Shown: positions 17,277 to 25,712 of the stretch, piece after piece
Layout of the letters: each line of letters starts with the position of its first letter
Numbering within the stretch: position 1 is the stretch's first letter
Assembly (NCBI RefSeq): GCF_000331515.1
Contig: NZ_AMZO01000006.1
Location: 620,001 to 684,000 of the forward strand
Origin: Photobacterium marinum
Lineage (GTDB): Bacteria > Pseudomonadota > Gammaproteobacteria > Enterobacterales > Vibrionaceae
Direction of reading: 5' to 3'
DNA length: 64,000 bases
Notes under the pieces: model-generated
Seen by the model: only the letters and a program-made list of their open reading frames with translations
Told to the model about the DNA's origin: nothing
Databases searched by the model: none
Translations under genes and position numbers: made by a program

Positions 17277-19078
17277 GTTATGTAGTCGGAACAGCAGGTC
17301 ACGTTGACCACGGTAAATCAGCGTTGATCAAATCACTGACAGGTATTAATACTGCCCACCTTCCTCAGGAAAAAAAGCGTGGGATGACAATTGATCTCGG
17401 TTTTGCCTTTTTTAAGCACCCCAACGGTGAGCCGGTGGGTGTGATTGATGTGCCGGGACACGAACGCTTTATTCGAAACATGGTTGCCGGGGTCTGGAGC
17501 CTCGACATGGTCTTGTTCGTGGTTGCCGCCGATGAAGGCTGGATGCAGATGTCAACTGATCACCTCAAAGTGATTGCTGCGATGGGGATTGAAAATGTCA
17601 CTCTGGTGATCACCAAGTCAGATTTGGTTGATGATGAGATGCTGACATTGGTAGAGGAAGAAGCGCTGGAGCAGTTCCTGGAAATTGCCGGGTTTATTCC
17701 TGATTCTATGGTGGTATCTGCACATCAGAATAAAGGGGTTGATGCTCTGCGTCAGCATATCTGCCGTAAGATCGACAAAATGGAAGAGCTGGATGCATCA
17801 CGTACAGACAGCGAGCGTCAGGCGCATTTGTACATCGACCGTGTGTTTACGGTAAATGGCGTTGGCACAACGGTGACCGGTAGCTTGTGCGGTGGTGAGT
17901 TTACCATTGGCCAGAAGCTGTACCTTCAGCCTTCCGGCAGGGAAGTACAGGTGAAGAGTCTGCAGTCCTACCACCAGAATATTGAAACGGCTAAACCGGT
18001 ATCACGGGTAGCGATTGGCCTTAAAGGTGTGAAGAAGAAAGACGTAGAGCGTGGCTTCTGCCTGATGGCCTCGAAAGAAGCTGGCTTTATGGTTGATGAA
18101 GTCATTATCCGCCTTGATAGCATGCTGTTCGAGAATAAATGTCGTAACAACAGTGAAATTGAAGTTGCCTTCGGTACATTCAATACTCTGGCTAAGGTGT
18201 TTGTTTTCAAAGGAACAAACCTTGCCCGCCTTCGTCTCAAAGAGCCTGCATGCTGTTTCTGGAATCAGCGTGCATTGTTGATTCAGCATGGTGGCAGTCG
18301 AATTGTTAACTGCGGTGCCATCGTTTGGGGCGGGGCGGTAGAGAAACAACAACGTAGCAAGCTTTATGATCTGCTGATGGACATGCCAGAGAAGCCTGCC
18401 TGGGAAGATTACGTCAACATTAACATGGCGCTCTATGGCTATGCTAAGCGGGGCGATCATCAGTTGGATGAAAGTAGCTATAAGGTTTGCGGTGAATGGC
18501 TGTTTACCGAAGAGTGCTTTGAACAATCCCATCAGCAGGTTGAGGCTATCCTCCAGCAGGAGCAGATCGACCTGTCGGTGAATGAACTGAGCGGTAAGCT
18601 ACAACTGCCGGTAGAAACGCTGTCAGCACTGTTGCAGCAGATGGTAGAAGAAGGCAAGTTGCGCCAGAATGGTGAGTTGTTCTCTTTGGGTAATGGTCGA
18701 AGTGAAACTCAGCTTTCACCGGTTGCTAAGCAAATTCTCGATCACATGAGTAAGGCGGAAAAGCAGGGCTTTGAAGCGGATAAAGAAAAGATCCCAGGGG
18801 CACAGAAAGAGCTGCGAAATCTGGTGCGTCTTGGTTTTGCTGTACCGCTTGAAGGCAAGATTTACTACGAGAAGAATATCTACGAACAGTTAGTCACAGA
18901 TCTGATTGATGGTCGTGAGATGGACGAGCGCTTTACCATTGCCGATGCAAGGGAGCGAACCGGTTTATCCCGTAAGTACATGATCCCGGTTCTGAACCGA
19001 ATGGAATCTGATGGTTGGATCAAACGGGTTGAAAATGATCGCCAGGTGCTGAGAACCTTCGAAGAAGCCGTGGCGTAA
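17273..19078 (+). CDS. selB: Selenocysteine-specific translation elongation factor
   Basis: A 601-aa GTPase that carries Sec-tRNA(Sec) to the ribosome at UGA codons marked by a SECIS hairpin. GTP-binding motifs are GHVDHGKS (9-16), DVPGHE (59-64) and TKSD (114-117). EF-Tu-like domains II and III follow to about residue 340. The C-terminal part carries the winged-helix repeats that bind SECIS RNA, ending in [20 protein letters not shown]. The length is normal for the family. It overlaps selA by four bases. Confidence 0.97.
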   Translation: MSYVVGTAGHVDHGKSALIKSLTGINTAHLPQEKKRGMTIDLGFAFFKHPNGEPVGVIDVPGHERFIRNMVAGVWSLDMVLFVVAADEGWMQMSTDHLKVIAAMGIENVTLVITKSDLVDDEMLTLVEEEALEQFLEIAGFIPDSMVVSAHQNKGVDALRQHICRKIDKMEELDASRTDSERQAHLYIDRVFTVNGVGTTVTGSLCGGEFTIGQKLYLQPSGREVQVKSLQSYHQNIETAKPVSRVAIGLKGVKKKDVERGFCLMASKEAGFMVDEVIIRLDSMLFENKCRNNSEIEVAFGTFNTLAKVFVFKGTNLARLRLKEPACCFWNQRALLIQHGGSRIVNCGAIVWGGAVEKQQRSKLYDLLMDMPEKPAWEDYVNINMALYGYAKRGDHQLDESSYKVCGEWLFTEECFEQSHQQVEAILQQEQIDLSVNELSGKLQLPVETLSALLQQMVEEGKLRQNGELFSLGNGRSETQLSPVAKQILDHMSKAEKQGFEADKEKIPGAQKELRNLVRLGFAVPLEGKIYYEKNIYEQLVTDLIDGREMDERFTIADARERTGLSRKYMIPVLNRMESDGWIKRVENDRQVLRTFEEAVA

Positions 19079-19100
19079 TTTGGACTGATTGATGTAATTT

Positions 19101-19140
19101 AAAGCCCTGCGATGTGCTGCATCGCGGGCTTTTTGTTTTT
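19101..19140 (+). terminator. Terminator after selB
   Basis: AAAGCCC-TGCGATG pairs with CATCGC-GGGCTTT around a short loop and is followed by TTTTGTTTTT. Confidence 0.9.
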
Positions 19141-19148
19141 ATTGATAC

Positions 19149-19165
19149 TTATGTTATAACATAAC
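19149..19165 (+). promoter_or_regulatory. Zur-box-like palindrome upstream of the DUF1007/NicO pair
   Basis: A perfect 16-base palindrome TTATGTTATAACATAA spans 19149-19164. The segment GTTATAACATAAC (19153-19165) matches the enterobacterial Zur consensus GTTATAnTATAAC at 11 of the 12 fixed positions. It lies 23 bases before the first start codon, where a repressor would block transcription. The zinc-regulation claim is inference from the motif. Confidence 0.6.
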
Positions 19166-19187
19166 AAAACAGCGACCAGTCAATAGC

Positions 19188-19946
19188 ATGAAAAAGCATC
19201 CAGTTCACTTTTTACGGCCAGGAATCCATTTATTGAAGCGAGCCCTTCGTTTTGTCAGTAATGTCCATCGCCAATTATCAAATTACAAGCATTTATCTCG
19301 ATGGCCACGTAAGAGCCTATTGCTTTGGGCGTTAGCGGTATTTGTGGTGCCGACTGTGCAAGCCCATCCTCATTCCTGGGTTGATATGAAAACCTATATC
19401 GAAGGTAAGGATGGGATGATCACTGGCTTTAAAATGGAGTGGTCTTTTGATGCGATGACCTCGGCTTACATGCTTGATGGTGAAGATGTTTCTTTCGAAA
19501 ACGAGCAGGAAACCTTTCGTAAGATCTCTGCATCGGTGCTAGAAAATATGAAGTACGAACACTACTTCACTTACTTTTATGATGGCGATAATCCGATTAA
19601 GTACAAAGTGGCCCATAGCGAGAAACTAACGCGTGACAGAGCTAAGTTAGTACTCAGTTTTGAGCTTCCTCTTTCAAAGCCAAAGCCGGTTACACGAGAT
19701 TCGTTGCGTTTATTGATTTTTGAGCCGAGTTACTATGTTGATATGGCGTGGAAATCGGCAAACGATGTTGTCTTGTCGGCTGAGCTTGCCCGCCAATGTC
19801 AGCTGGAAATGATTGAGCCTAATCCGACTTCTGAGCAAATGAGCTATGCGATGTCTTTGCCTACTGACGCCGACCCGGATAATGCGCTAGGACAGCTGTT
19901 TACCCAGACAGTGAAAATCCATTGTGCGGGAATTCCTGCTGCCTAA
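19188..19946 (+). CDS. DUF1007 family secreted protein (metal transport associated)
   Basis: A 252-aa protein with the DUF1007 opening HPHSWVDMKTYIEG, directly after a hydrophobic segment LLLWALAVFVVPTVQA that looks like a signal peptide with cleavage before HPHSW. The stretch before the signal (about 44 residues, basic) is unusually long, so the true start could be an undetected downstream non-ATG codon. DUF1007 genes usually neighbour NicO-type nickel/cobalt transporters. The mature N-terminal histidines suggest metal binding in the periplasm. Its stop overlaps the next start (TAATG), which indicates coupling. The Zur-like operator suggests zinc-dependent expression. Confidence 0.8.
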   Translation: MKKHPVHFLRPGIHLLKRALRFVSNVHRQLSNYKHLSRWPRKSLLLWALAVFVVPTVQAHPHSWVDMKTYIEGKDGMITGFKMEWSFDAMTSAYMLDGEDVSFENEQETFRKISASVLENMKYEHYFTYFYDGDNPIKYKVAHSEKLTRDRAKLVLSFELPLSKPKPVTRDSLRLLIFEPSYYVDMAWKSANDVVLSAELARQCQLEMIEPNPTSEQMSYAMSLPTDADPDNALGQLFTQTVKIHCAGIPAA

Positions 19947-21094
19947 TGAGTACTCGTCAGCCCAAAAGAAAAATAACCATGAACCAACCTTTTTCTCAAT
20001 CAGAATGTAACGAAATGGTAAGACGTCGGGCTCACCGAGGTCGTTGGTGTATAGCCGCTATTGTCTCATCAGCCTTAGCAATTGGCTTATATCAGTTGTG
20101 GTTGTTGTGGCCATCACTGGTGGTTGCCAGTATTCAGTGGCAGCGCGAGGTAAACGCCCAACTGGCAGACTTGTTATACGATGCTAAGGCAAACCCGTTG
20201 ATTGCAGGTGGATACCTGGCCGGATTCAGTTTTCTTTATGGCATGCTTCACTCATTAGGGCCGGGGCATGGCAAAGTGATTGTTACTACCTACCTCGCGA
20301 CCCACCCGACGAAGGTGAAAGCAAGTCTGATGCTGACAGTTATTTCAGCTTTGTGTCAGGCATTGGTCGCGATTGTATTGGTGAGTGTTTTGGTTTGGGG
20401 CTTTAGCGCGTCAATGCGTGCGGTTAACCAAAAAGCGATGATTTTTGTGTCGCTGAGCTTTGCGTTGGTAGCTGTGCTGGGAGCACTGATTTGCTGGAAG
20501 GCGATAAAGCATATTTATTACTCAATGCGGCATTCTAAGCTTCAGGTGATGGCTTTGACGCCGTTGTCAGCTCAATCACCTGACGAAACCGGGCAGCTTG
20601 CGTTAAAGTCAGCTGCTCACTCTTCAGCCCAGCCTTTTGCAGGCAAGCCTTCTTTAGCTCAGAACCATCACCATCATTACGAAGGGTGTGGTTGTGGTCA
20701 CCAGCATGTCGCTGATGCTGAAGCGATTAACCGGGCTTCCACATGGAGGGAGTATGTCGGTATTGTGGCAACGATTGGGATTCGGCCTTGCACCGGTGCC
20801 ATTATGGTACTTCTGTTTGCCAATATGGTCGGAATGTATTGGATGGGAGTCATTAGTGCGGTGGTGATGGCGGCAGGGACAGCACTTACAACCTCCCTCA
20901 TTGCTATGATGACTTTAACTGGTAAGCATTTGGTTAAGCGTTATCTGATGGCTGGCAACAATAATAGTAGCAAGGCGGGCTGGAAACTGACTGGTTACTA
21001 CCTTCAGTTTTTTGGCGGTATATTGCTGATGATTATTGGCCTGTTATTGATGGGCGGACAGGATTACGGTATTTCCCCGGTGTTTTCTGTTTAA
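19946..21094 (+). CDS. NicO/RcnA-type nickel-cobalt (or zinc) transporter
   Basis: A 382-aa inner-membrane protein with about seven hydrophobic segments. The NicO signature HSLGPGHGK (102-110) and the second motif TIGIRPCTGAI are present. A cytoplasmic loop holds a metal-binding cluster NHHHHYEGCGCGHQH (240-254). Family members move nickel or cobalt; direction (uptake or efflux) cannot be read from sequence. ATG 19946 overlaps the DUF1007 stop; an alternative ATG at 19979 exists. The shared operator suggests that the pair responds to zinc or another metal status. Confidence 0.85.
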   Translation: MSTRQPKRKITMNQPFSQSECNEMVRRRAHRGRWCIAAIVSSALAIGLYQLWLLWPSLVVASIQWQREVNAQLADLLYDAKANPLIAGGYLAGFSFLYGMLHSLGPGHGKVIVTTYLATHPTKVKASLMLTVISALCQALVAIVLVSVLVWGFSASMRAVNQKAMIFVSLSFALVAVLGALICWKAIKHIYYSMRHSKLQVMALTPLSAQSPDETGQLALKSAAHSSAQPFAGKPSLAQNHHHHYEGCGCGHQHVADAEAINRASTWREYVGIVATIGIRPCTGAIMVLLFANMVGMYWMGVISAVVMAAGTALTTSLIAMMTLTGKHLVKRYLMAGNNNSSKAGWKLTGYYLQFFGGILLMIIGLLLMGGQDYGISPVFSV

Positions 21095-21100
21095 AGGAAA

Positions 21101-21131
21101 AAGCCCTGTGATGTTTCTCATGACAGGGCTT
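21101..21131 (+). terminator. Hairpin terminator between convergent genes
   Basis: AAGCCCTGT pairs with ACAGGGCTT, with ATG/CAT pairing inside. It serves the NicO gene and possibly the convergent EEP fragment; the T runs are short. Confidence 0.7.
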
Positions 21132-21161
21132 ATTGATTTCAGTTAAATCAGCGAACTAAGG

Positions 21162-21910
21162 CTACTTCGTCAGGTCAAAATCAACCCACACCAGACGGTG
21201 GTCAGAAGAAACACCTTTGCTGTTACCTAGTTCTTTATCGTAAACAAGATGGTAGCCGTCTTCGTTGCTTGCCGGCCAGAATACGCCCGAGTCTGTTACA
21301 GTCAGGTTTTCCGACGGGATTACGTGGTCTAGGCGAAGGCCACTCTTACTGGTGATGTGATCAATGTATGGTGTGTTTTTGTTGTCCCCGGTGCAGATAT
21401 CCAGATCGAAGCATTCCGGACCGCCTTTACTGGTTGGGGTTTGGGACCCGATTGTCGCGTGAATGTTTACCAGCGGACTCTTTTGCAGATCGTTAATGGC
21501 TGTCAGATCGCCATCCCCCTGAATTGGATCGGCGTTCAGATCACCGGCAATAACGAATTTGCTGCCTGCTGCAAGGCCGCCTGTGATGCCTTTGTCATCA
21601 TACATGTAGTTGTCTGATTCGATGTAGTCTTTCCAGAACTCGATTTCAGCATGATTTCGGATGACATTGTGGTTTGCCGCATTTGCCCAGATTGGCGGGG
21701 TAGGGTGTGAAACCAGAAAGTGAATGACTTGTTCGCCGGAAGGTGTCGGGATAATAATCGGCAGATCCGCGTGGTTTTTCGATGAAAGCGGGAACTGCTC
21801 CCAGGCTTCATCACTGTACCAGTTGTCACCACAACTCTTGCCTGTCGGGATCTTAGTTGGGTCATCACATTTCACAATTTTCAGGTTGGTTTCGCCAGGC
21901 ATATCTTTCC
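21162..21910 (-). pseudogene. 3' fragment of an EEP-family lipoprotein gene split by the mobile element
   Basis: This is the C-terminal 248 codons of an endonuclease/exonuclease/phosphatase (EEP) family protein. Catalytic-domain landmarks are VIAGDLNADP (the GDFN-like motif), a DHITSKSGLRLDHVIPS block and VSSDHRLVWVDF (the SDH motif). The frame begins with foreign residues (MFGTCKKLTSLFR) encoded by the mobile element end; native sequence starts at KDMPGETNLKIV. The N-terminal 207 codons, with a lipoprotein signal, lie at 33245-33865. Joining codon TGG (33245-33247) to AAA (21906-21908) restores one 455-aa frame. Confidence 0.88.
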
Positions 21911-21915
21911 TAAAT

Positions 21916-21926
21916 AGTGATGTAAG
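21916..21926 (+). repeat. Left terminal inverted repeat of the mobile element
   Basis: AGTGATGTAAG, matching the reverse complement of the right end (AGTGTTGTAAG) at 10 of 11 bases. It starts five bases inside the junction. Confidence 0.7.
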
Positions 21927-22000
21927 TTTTTTGCAAGTTCCAAACAAGTACCTTTAAGAATCATGGCATTATGTTGGTTTTGGTTTTTTTGTGATTTTTG

Positions 22001-22017
22001 ACAAAAAAGTACAAGTT
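22001..22017 (+). repeat. Left subterminal inverted repeat of the mobile element
   Basis: ACAAAAAAGTACAAGTT; the right end carries its reverse complement with one A fewer (33182-33197). A further CTTGTACTTT copy lies at about 22041-22050, suggesting an array of recombinase-binding sites. Confidence 0.7.
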
Positions 22018-22115
22018 TTACCGGGTTGGCTGTGTACTTTCTTGTACTTTATGGGAGCCAGCACTACTACGTTGCAGAATCACAAGAATAGCCTTCAACG
22101 CTGTCCTATGGGGAC

Positions 22116-23708
22116 TTAAGATGCAATCACTTGTAATGAGTTGAGTTTCATCAAAAATTCAGGAGCACGCTCAAGGCCTTCATTCCAGTGCTTTCTAGAA
22201 ATGTCCATTCTTTCTTCCAGATCTGCATATAATTGCTTGGCATTCGAAACAACTCGGTCACTACCAATAGGTGAAGGCCTTTCAGCCATTTTATGTTCAC
22301 CAAATGATTGAATATGCTGTCTCATTTCAAATTTTGCTGTTTCAGGGCTATTTTCTTCGTCAGCACAATAGTCAAGAAACTCATGTAAATCGGCTCCTGT
22401 GTCACTGCATAAAGCAAGAATGCCTTCGAAGTCTGCGACAGAGCAAAAATGCACATTCTCTAATGGAATCTGGCCTTCAATTGCAGACTCAACTTTGTGC
22501 TTATGATCCTCTCCTAGATATGAGGCAAGTTTCACTCCTCCGCCGAGATAAAAATCTTGATGAGTTACAATCAATGCATACCTGTTTTGGTACTCAGCGA
22601 GATTTTCATAATTGCAACTTTCTAGAATTTCGGAGCATTTACCTGCCTGTTGGATTCCTTTTAAGTGCAAACTTTTAAGCTTATCTTTTAAAAAACCTGA
22701 ATTATCTGTTGTTAGTACATCTTGCCTAGGCTCAACGCCTTTGGCATCAACGAAGATACTTGTACCATTAGATTGATACAAAAAATCCACAACCTTTCCT
22801 TGCTTCTTATGGAGCTTGTAAAAATCATTTAGCTGACTTTCCCTGACCGCCTTAAAGCCTGTCTCTTCAAATAGCAGCGCAAGATAGTTCTCAAACTCCT
22901 TAGCAAATTTATCTCTAAAGCCACCTGGGTCTGCTCTTTTTAGAGTTCTAATGACAAATTCGCTAATGCCAATTGTAGCCACATATGTATGAGCAGTTGA
23001 AATTCCAGATGGAAGTAAAATCAATGGATTAGATAGAAGCATGGGCTCTAAAAAATACTCAGACGGCTTAACATCACCTAGCTTCTTTCGTCGTTCCTGG
23101 GCAAGCTCTCGCATCTCTAAGGCATTCACACCTACAGTTTTTAGCATTAGCTTGATAGTTTCCATGCTAAAAGCTGGGTGTAACTTAGCAATAAGCTCTT
23201 TGTACGGTATATAAGCTGTATTCTGATTCATAAACAATGAACAAAGAAATAGTGAGAAAACGAAGAAATCTTGAAGATCTATTCCCACTTGCGCCTTGAA
23301 ATTGGTTTTAAATGAACTGCTTGCACTATCAGAACACATCAAGGTATATAGCCTGACAAGGAAAAAACTGTGGTGAATTTGGTCGATTTGGAAGCGCAAC
23401 TGCGGCAGAAAAAAAGACCGCATGGTTAGCCAAATGTTCTCAGTAGTACTTATTTTTGACGCGTCACTCTGTAGGCGCCACATCTTATCTAATATCTTCT
23501 GTACGTCTTGTTCGGTTGCGTCAATAGCTCCCTTGTTTGGCTCAAGCTCCAGAACCCAATCAAGCGTCAGACATACAACCCATGGCATGCCGATTGTTCC
23601 ATCATCATATTTGGCATGTAGTCTTCCCAAAAGCAAATTAACCATAGAATGAGTAGTATAACGTTTTATCCCATTTCTAATTTGCCTGGCTTTCTTTTCA
23701 AACGACAT
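22116..23708 (-). CDS. Uncharacterised cargo protein with PD-(D/E)XK-like nuclease motif
   Basis: A 530-aa protein I do not recognise as a named family. Residues about 265-330 show a plausible PD-(D/E)XK nuclease core: a helix with Glu273 (EFENYLALLFEETGF), then VVDFLY (Asp308), then FVDAKG (Asp321-x-Lys323). The N-terminal 260 residues are helical and contain hydrophobic stretches such as FFVFSLFLCSLFM; the C-terminal 200 look like an adapter. Its position as a single gene at the left end of a mobile element, with a DNA-cleaving fold, suggests anti-phage or anti-plasmid defence. That is inference. It is divergent from the LexA-box operon, 196 bases away. Its base composition is more AT-rich than the core genes. 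Confidence 0.6.
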   Translation of the reverse strand: MSFEKKARQIRNGIKRYTTHSMVNLLLGRLHAKYDDGTIGMPWVVCLTLDWVLELEPNKGAIDATEQDVQKILDKMWRLQSDASKISTTENIWLTMRSFFLPQLRFQIDQIHHSFFLVRLYTLMCSDSASSSFKTNFKAQVGIDLQDFFVFSLFLCSLFMNQNTAYIPYKELIAKLHPAFSMETIKLMLKTVGVNALEMRELAQERRKKLGDVKPSEYFLEPMLLSNPLILLPSGISTAHTYVATIGISEFVIRTLKRADPGGFRDKFAKEFENYLALLFEETGFKAVRESQLNDFYKLHKKQGKVVDFLYQSNGTSIFVDAKGVEPRQDVLTTDNSGFLKDKLKSLHLKGIQQAGKCSEILESCNYENLAEYQNRYALIVTHQDFYLGGGVKLASYLGEDHKHKVESAIEGQIPLENVHFCSVADFEGILALCSDTGADLHEFLDYCADEENSPETAKFEMRQHIQSFGEHKMAERPSPIGSDRVVSNAKQLYADLEERMDISRKHWNEGLERAPEFLMKLNSLQVIAS

Positions 23709-23846
23709 TACATCTCCGCAACTGAACCAGATAATATATTGAGTGCATATTATTTAGTAATCCGCAAAAATAGCCAATAATCTTTAGAAAACTCTGCACA
23801 GCTCATCTCCTTGCCAAACATCATCTTGCGATATAATCTTATTTTA

Positions 23847-23862
23847 GCTGTATACATATACA
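23847..23862 (+). promoter_or_regulatory. LexA (SOS) box
   Basis: CTGTATACATATACAG fits the gammaproteobacterial LexA consensus CTGT-N8-ACAG with the typical alternating TA core. It lies 42 bases before the UmuD'-like ribosome-binding region and could also affect the divergent nuclease-like gene. Confidence 0.85.
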
Positions 23863-23904
23863 GTAAAGTGCGCAAAAGGTGGAGTAAATTCTTGGAGTCA
23901 ATTG

Positions 23905-24255
23905 ATGTCAGCTTTCCCGAGTCCTGCGAGTGGCCACGAAGAAAAATTTATCGGCGATACGCTGGGTGAGCACATCATCAGGAAGCCGTCAGCAACGTTA
24001 GTCTGGATGTTCGATTACGACTTTGTACGAATGAACCTGTTGAAAGGTGATATTGGCGTATTTGAAGTTGACCGAAGGCCGCATGATGAGTGTTTAGCCT
24101 TGGTTGAGCACTTTGGTGAGACGTTTCCGTGCCAACTGTTCTGGCGACATGAGAAGTGGTTTGCTGTTACTGATGACCGCCAGGGTAGAGTAACTGAAGA
24201 TATGACGCTTGTAGGCGTAGCTCGCTGTTTTATCAAAGACCTATTGCTAGAATAA
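23905..24255 (+). CDS. Catalytically inactive UmuD'-like protein under SOS control
   Basis: A 116-aa protein aligning with UmuD from just after its self-cleavage site: FPSPASGHEEKFIGDTLGEH against FPSPAADYVEQRIDLNQLL, then HIIRKPSAT against LIQHPSAT, and LLKGDIGVFEVDRR against ISDGDLLIVDSA. The N-terminal arm that UmuD removes is absent. The catalytic serine motif GDSM is YDFV and the lysine segment TVKKL is FPCQL, so both catalytic residues are lost. It resembles a ready-made UmuD'. ATG 23905 has GGAG eight bases upstream. No umuC follows. It might form dimers with host UmuD/UmuD' and alter Pol V activity or SOS timing; this is inference. Confidence 0.7.
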   Translation: MSAFPSPASGHEEKFIGDTLGEHIIRKPSATLVWMFDYDFVRMNLLKGDIGVFEVDRRPHDECLALVEHFGETFPCQLFWRHEKWFAVTDDRQGRVTEDMTLVGVARCFIKDLLLE

Positions 24256-24276
24256 ACTGAGGTGAGGGTACGGCAG

Positions 24277-24795
24277 ATGAAGGTGACGCATGTGAACCAA
24301 TTAAAAGCATTGAGGCGTAAGCTGCAGAAAAAGAAGAGTAATTTTACTGCTGAGCACGAATTCAAAGGCGCAGATGAGCTTCCGCTCTCTCAAGAAGAGC
24401 TAGATACTGCAGTTGAGCTCAACCAGATTATCACCGTCATGCTCAAGGGTCAGCAGCAATTCCCTGCCTTCCAGTTTGATTCCACTGAACAGATTTACCC
24501 AGCCCTGCAAGAGCACCTACCAAGACTATTGGCCGCTCGTAGCTCCTGGGATATCTGCTTTTGGCTTTTCACAGAGCAATCAATCACGCTCAAGAGAGCT
24601 GTGCCGAATGCCGCCAGGCTAAGAGATATCTCTGTTGAAGAAATGCTTAAGCTGGGCAAGCAGGCAGCAGAGCAGACAGAGCGTTACGAAGGTCGTCCGA
24701 TTGATGTAGCAACAAGCGGAAATTCAGAGGTATTCGAAGCTTGCGTTGAGAATCTTCTGAATCCAGATTATCGAGACATACCTGTACTCAGCTAG
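24277..24795 (+). CDS. Hypothetical protein in the SOS-controlled cargo operon
   Basis: A 172-aa soluble protein, basic at the N-terminus (HVNQLKALRRKLQKKK) and acidic later. The central block, about FPAFQFDSTEQIYPALQEHL followed by a WDICFWLF tryptophan segment and a PNAARL motif, has the rhythm of the DUF2384/MbcA-ParS toxin-binding domain. That likeness is weak and I do not assign a function. ATG 24277 has GAGGG eight bases upstream; a GTG at 24262 is possible. It begins 21 bases after the UmuD'-like stop, so both should respond to DNA damage together. Confidence 0.55.
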   Translation: MKVTHVNQLKALRRKLQKKKSNFTAEHEFKGADELPLSQEELDTAVELNQIITVMLKGQQQFPAFQFDSTEQIYPALQEHLPRLLAARSSWDICFWLFTEQSITLKRAVPNAARLRDISVEEMLKLGKQAAEQTERYEGRPIDVATSGNSEVFEACVENLLNPDYRDIPVLS

Positions 24796-24894
24796 AGCCA
24801 CGGAGCACTAAAAACTAAGCATGCACTGAAATTTAGACAGCAAATTTGCCAGCGAAGCCATACCACTAATAGATTGAAATGTAAGAGCTAATTT

Positions 24895-24993
24895 TCAGTT
24901 TCCACACTTTTCACATCGAAAGTTTTGGCAATCGCAACACTTTTTACATCGAAAGCTTTGGCAATCGCAACACTTATCACAGTGAAAGTGCAT
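24895..24993 (-). CDS. Tiny cysteine-rich repeat protein (32 aa)
   Basis: A 32-residue frame with ten cysteines, built of an 11-residue repeat: CDKCCDCQSFR, CKKCCDCQNFR and a partial CEKCGN, preceded by MHFH. The spacing CxxCCxC suggests zinc or another metal cluster. It is bounded upstream by an in-frame stop and lies 17 bases after the 73-aa gene on the same strand, so the two may be co-transcribed. The ribosome-binding site is weak (TAAGAA). Because the DNA is a 33-base tandem repeat, the frame could be incidental; the uninterrupted Cys pattern argues for coding. Confidence 0.45.
   Translation of the reverse strand: MHFHCDKCCDCQSFRCKKCCDCQNFRCEKCGN
24903..24985. repeat. 33-base tandem repeat, two and a half units
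   Basis: Units containing ACATCGAAAG and TTTGGCAATCGCAACACTT repeat with a 33-base period, a multiple of three, in frame with the cysteine-rich peptide on the minus strand. The first two units differ by only a few bases. Confidence 0.8.
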
Positions 24994-25010
24994 CGGTTCT
25001 TAGTCATGAA

Positions 25011-25232
25011 CTAGTTTATGGTTATGTCGCCACGCCTAACTAGCATGCAAAAGCGGGAATAATAGTGGCTGTACACATAAATTTGGTGTGGAACTGTAGA
25101 GCCAGTCATGTATTTGTCGAATGCCTTCAGTGTCCGCTCAGGAAGTCCTGATGGGTCAACGACTTTAAATGGGACATTCTCAAGCTCGAACTCTTCTAGC
25201 TCTGGCAGCAACAAGTCAAATTCAACACTCAT
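25011..25232 (-). CDS. Small hypothetical acidic protein
   Basis: A 73-aa protein, acidic in its first third (DLLLPELEEFELENVPF) and aromatic later (YVYSHYYSRFCM). AAGGAA sits six bases before the ATG, which supports expression. No family recognised. It precedes the cysteine-rich peptide on the same strand within the mobile element cargo. Confidence 0.55.
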   Translation of the reverse strand: MSVEFDLLLPELEEFELENVPFKVVDPSGLPERTLKAFDKYMTGSTVPHQIYVYSHYYSRFCMLVRRGDITIN

Positions 25233-25336
25233 ATAATTTCCTTATTTGTTTGAACGAAGCTTATCTTATGACGCCGTCTGCACTACAATAAACTCGTCAC
25301 TGGAGATTGCAGCACACAACATTAGTGTGTGACTCT

Positions 25337-25360
25337 AAAGGGGGATTGCCGTCCCCCTTT
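25337..25360. terminator. Strong hairpin in mobile element cargo
   Basis: AAAGGGGGA pairs perfectly with TCCCCCTTT around TTGCCG. It lies 43 bases after the stop of the 52-aa minus-strand gene and may terminate it, although no long T run follows. Confidence 0.5.
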
Positions 25361-25402
25361 CAACCGCTATCACCGAAAGCTTCCTTGCCCTCAAACACTT
25401 CA

Positions 25403-25561
25403 TCAACTATCAGAAAACCAGTCTATTAGTAGCTTGAATAGTTTTATGCCGCTTTCAACAAGCACCTTCGATAGTAGTGTCAGTAGCGCCTGGAAAAGTG
25501 GGCCCTTAGTTGCCGGCTTGAATTTCTTGTATGACAGTAACGATTTCTGTTTTTTTTGCAT
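25403..25561 (-). CDS. Small basic amphipathic protein (52 aa)
   Basis: A 52-residue protein starting MQKKQKSLLSYKKFK, basic at the N-terminus, then an amphipathic or hydrophobic helix region LFQALLTLLSKVLV and IKLFKLLIDWF. AGAGGG lies six bases before the ATG, a good ribosome-binding site. Peptides of this shape are often membrane-active (type I toxin-like), but nothing here proves that. It is oriented away from a candidate plus-strand RNA ending at about 25738. Confidence 0.5.
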   Translation of the reverse strand: MQKKQKSLLSYKKFKPATKGPLFQALLTLLSKVLVESGIKLFKLLIDWFSDS

Positions 25562-25712
25562 AAACGACCCTCTCACATAGGAATGTGATTATTGGTATTC
25601 AAATTGAGGGCAAGATTGGCTATAGTGGCAGCATAAAGCAAAGCAGCATTAGTCAATCATGCCTGGTGTTGTTAGGTACCAAAATGCTCTGACCTATTTT
25701 GTTACCTTGGAG

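Noticed and set aside
24903..24985. 33-base repeats as a CRISPR array
   Set aside because: The units are directly adjacent with no spacers and there are no cas genes; they encode an in-frame cysteine repeat.
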